A stretch of DNA of 64,000 bases from Pyrenochaeta sp. MPI-SDFR-AT-0127 (taxonomy: Eukaryota; Ascomycota; Dothideomycetes; Pleosporales; Cucurbitariaceae): positions 170,122 through 234,121 of the forward strand of contig JAGTJM010000054.1 of NCBI GenBank assembly GCA_020747015.1, written 5' to 3'. Under the pieces are notes generated by a model that made no database searches, was not told the origin of the DNA, and saw only the letters and a list, made by a program, of their open reading frames with translations. Shown here in pieces: positions 63,426 to 64,000 of the stretch (position 1 is its first letter; every line of letters begins with the position of its first letter). Made by a program: the position numbers and the translations under genes.

Positions 63426-63909
63426 GGCGAATCGCCCAGGAGAAATCTGATTATGCTTCAACAATATGTTACTCGTTGTCCGTTCCTGGAATGAAGAGGA
63501 ATGACTCTCATTGTAGTTTTCTAAGGCTGTTCACACTCGGTCAGGGTGAGTCAACCAGTTCCAGCTATGTGGCTGTGTGGCTGTGTCTAAATTTAGCGTC
63601 AAATCCATCTCCATCTCGACAGCTTCTGGCGTAAAGTCGGTCAGCGGGCAGAGCTGTGCTAAACTTCAAGAACATAAAAGCAAGCATAGATCATGATGCT
63701 CAAGGTGTTTACCTAAGCAATTTGTATGCGCTTAGACTCGATCTCATCGTTGGGTCCACAATCATTGCGCTGTACACCAATAGGAAAATGCGGTACCGAG
63801 TGGGGATAGGACTTTGACAGTGAATATAAGCTATTCGATAGAAGCGCAAATCTTTGACTCTTCATCCCATACGTCAGTTTCATCAACTCATATATGCCAT
63901 CCCAGGTTT
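63426..63909. other. Intergenic region
   Basis: Between the orphan protein's 5' end and the 3' end of a gene entering from the right. No feature recognised. Confidence 0.4.
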
Positions 63910-64000
63910 TCACTCCAAAGCCTGCAACATCTCTCTCGTAGCACTGAGACTCTTGCTATCCCCATAAATCGCTGCTATCAAGCTGCCGTCAATCTTCGAA
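63910..64000 (-). CDS. C-terminal end of a gene running in from the right edge
   Basis: A minus-strand frame is open from the edge to TGA at 63912-63910; its last residues are KIDGSLIAAIYGDSKSLS and then ATREMLQALE. The well-formed helix suggests a real C-terminus, but 29 residues do not allow identification. Confidence 0.35.
   Translation of the reverse strand, partial: SKIDGSLIAAIYGDSKSLSATREMLQALE

Overview
The window reads as a filamentous ascomycete chromosome segment, most like a Dothideomycete of the Pleosporales type. This is inferred from many 45-90 bp spliceosomal introns with GTRNGY donors and CTRAY branch points, Zn2Cys6 regulators, a HET-domain NLR, and the style of the hexokinase, lysyl-tRNA synthetase and MAO-N-like proteins. 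No rRNA, tRNA, CRISPR array or prokaryotic signal was found. Exon boundaries were worked out by hand; in nearly every spliced gene the exon sum is a multiple of three and rebuilds a family-typical protein.

Left part (1-21.5 kb), mostly housekeeping: an acidic C-terminal gene fragment, a Zn2Cys6 regulator, a VOC protein, hexokinase, an orphan protein, an Ayg1-like melanin-type hydrolase, cytosolic lysyl-tRNA synthetase, an ankyrin fragment, a short-chain dehydrogenase, DNA polymerase epsilon subunit B head-to-head with a NASP-family histone chaperone, and a GNAT acetyltransferase.

Middle (21.48-26.26 kb), a nested insertion: a TIR element of about 383 bp flanked by TA carries inside it a 4.38 kb non-LTR retrotransposon (LINE) with an identical 16 bp target-site duplication, an intact 1282-residue ORF2 and a truncated ORF1. 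The pair lies about 240 bp upstream of a monoamine oxidase gene.

Right part (26.5-62.3 kb), a dense accessory region: MAO-N-like amine oxidase, APC permease, L-amino-acid-oxidase-like flavoenzyme, a HET-NACHT-ankyrin-ZZ receptor, Baeyer-Villiger monooxygenase, PuuB/sarcosine-oxidase-like flavoenzyme, choline-oxidase-like GMC enzyme, a second APC permease, NmrA-like protein, D-amino-acid oxidase with a PTS1, Zn2Cys6 regulator, P450, cupin, aldehyde dehydrogenase and another Zn2Cys6 regulator. Six flavoenzymes, five of them predicted to oxidise amines, amino acids or choline, two amine-type permeases, an aldehyde dehydrogenase and two regulators suggest import of an amine, oxidation to an aldehyde and then to an acid. 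One joint pathway is an inference. The best sequence support for co-regulation is a 34 bp element (30 of 34 identical) shared by the promoters of the first amine oxidase and the permease next to it. The window ends with an orphan fungal protein and the tail of another gene.
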